Shown: positions 63,290 through 64,000 of the stretch, in pieces | Layout: the number at the start of each line of letters is the position of its first letter | Position numbering within the stretch: position 1 is the first letter of the stretch | Source of the DNA: Lacihabitans sp. CCS-44 | Lineage (GTDB): Bacteria; Bacteroidota; Bacteroidia; Cytophagales; Spirosomataceae | DNA length: 64,000 nt | Direction: 5' to 3' | Assembly (NCBI RefSeq): GCF_024343735.1 | Contig: NZ_RJUE01000066.1 | Location: forward strand, 186,001 to 250,000 | Made by a program: the position numbers and the translations under genes | The notes under the pieces: generated by a model | Databases searched by the model: none | What the model saw: only the letters and a program-made list of their open reading frames with translations | What the model was told of the DNA's origin: nothing

Positions 63290-64000
63290 ATGCAAACAGA
63301 AGAACAATTAAAAGAGATTGTAAAGCAAAAATATAGTGAGATAGCCTTGCAAGACAAAGAAACCAACATGTCGTCATGTTGTGGCTCAGGCGGCTGCTCT
63401 ACAGAGGTTTATAATATCATGAGTGACGATTACACACAACTGGAAGGCTACAATCCTGATGCCGATTTGGGCTTGGGATGTGGACTACCGACCCAATTTG
63501 CCAAAATCAAGAAAGGCGATGTGGTGATAGACTTGGGCAGCGGAGCAGGAAACGATTGTTTCATAGCCAGAGCCGAAACGGGAGAATCAGGTAAAGTAAT
63601 CGGGATAGATTTCACGCCTGCCATGATAGACAAAGCCAGAGTAAATGCAGAATTGAGAGGTTTTCACAATGTGGAATTCAGACAAGGTGACATTGAAAAG
63701 ATGCCAGTTACGGCCAATATTGCGGATGTTATTGTGAGCAATTGCGTACTAAATTTAGTACCTAACAAAAAGGCGGTCTTGAAAGACATTATGAGAGTGC
63801 TAAAACCGGGCGGTCACTTTAGTATTTCTGATGTGGTTTTGGTGGGTAATTTACCTGAGAACTTACAAAATGCAGCTGAAATGTATGCTGGATGCGTATC
63901 TGGGGCGATTCAAAAAGACGAATACTTGGGAATGATTCAAGAAACTGGATTTGCGAATATCACCCTACAAAAAGAAAAGGCCATAATAATACCAGACGAT
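63290..64000 (+). CDS. arsM: Arsenite methyltransferase (partial, runs off the window)
   Basis: The frame opens at ATG 63290 and stays open to the window end (237 codons, no stop), so the C-terminus is missing. It is a class I S-adenosylmethionine methyltransferase: VVIDLGSGAGNDCFIA binds SAM and GIDFTPAMIDKAR follows. Cys are at the ArsM positions: CCGSGGC near residue 25, GLGCGLP near 62 and SNCVLNLVPNK near 150 (the catalytic Cys). AGCVSGAIQKDEY carries a fourth, near 205. It methylates As(III) to volatile or less toxic organoarsenicals in the cytosol. Linked to arsR by position and a shared operator type. Confidence 0.93.
   Translation, partial: MQTEEQLKEIVKQKYSEIALQDKETNMSSCCGSGGCSTEVYNIMSDDYTQLEGYNPDADLGLGCGLPTQFAKIKKGDVVIDLGSGAGNDCFIARAETGESGKVIGIDFTPAMIDKARVNAELRGFHNVEFRQGDIEKMPVTANIADVIVSNCVLNLVPNKKAVLKDIMRVLKPGGHFSISDVVLVGNLPENLQNAAEMYAGCVSGAIQKDEYLGMIQETGFANITLQKEKAIIIPDD

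Overview
The window looks like a chromosomal segment of an AT-rich member of the Bacteroidota, probably a Cytophagales-type environmental bacterium. The evidence is a SusC/SusD pair, a type IX secretion (T9SS) C-terminal sorting domain, DUF4292/DUF2911/DUF1684 family proteins, Y_Y_Y and LytTR signalling proteins, promoters of the TAnnTTTG type, and the absence of obvious Shine-Dalgarno sequences. The genus assignment is inference. No tRNA, rRNA, CRISPR array, transposase or prophage gene was seen.

Layout. 1-7.9 kb: small housekeeping and unknown genes (DUF1801, a lipoprotein, an intradiol-dioxygenase-like lipoprotein, a cupin), then a minus-strand run of permease, polyprenyl synthase, rhomboid protease and LytTR membrane regulator. 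8.3-14.1 kb: an orphan SusC/SusD nutrient-uptake pair closed by a strong terminator, followed by a DeoR-type regulator with a phased array of TGCAA motifs in front of it. 14.2-19.1 kb, minus strand: a TonB-dependent receptor behind a TPP riboswitch (probable thiamin or precursor uptake), a membrane protein, MurB and a DUF1684 protein. 19.2-24.4 kb: monomeric isocitrate dehydrogenase, intergenic direct repeats, a small Y_Y_Y histidine kinase with a LuxR-type response regulator, and a membrane protein.

24.5-36 kb is the most unusual stretch: a lipoprotein, a secreted papain/C39-like cysteine protease, then five consecutive exported proteins. These are an Ig/FN3-like protein and a 1007-residue DUF11-repeat protein sharing a Cys-rich C-terminal module, a large predicted beta-barrel, a second Ig/FN3-like protein related to the first, and an OmpA-family protein with its own barrel. 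They look like the parts of an undescribed cell-surface assembly. 36.1-38.9 kb, minus strand: a ketoacyl-ACP synthase III fused to a haem-oxygenase-like diiron oxidase domain, with an unknown partner gene. 39.3-43.6 kb: a minimal LytTR regulator, a fibre-like secreted protein and a large purple-acid-phosphatase-like enzyme. 43.8-48.4 kb: a small outer-membrane protein, two paralogous FWWG-motif membrane proteins, and a tight cluster of a LolA-like protein, an exported YidD-domain protein and two TPR/PGxGxxY membrane proteins.

48.5-64 kb: a TMTC-like GT-C/TPR membrane protein (minus), the operon TPR protein - DUF4292 lipoprotein - EnvC-like protein - panB - comEC - DUF2911, an oxidoreductase, a T9SS cargo protein, rpsL-rpsG with a terminator directly after rpsG, and the start of an arsenic operon (arsR, arsM) with a matching palindromic operator in front of each gene. 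The last gene runs off the window.
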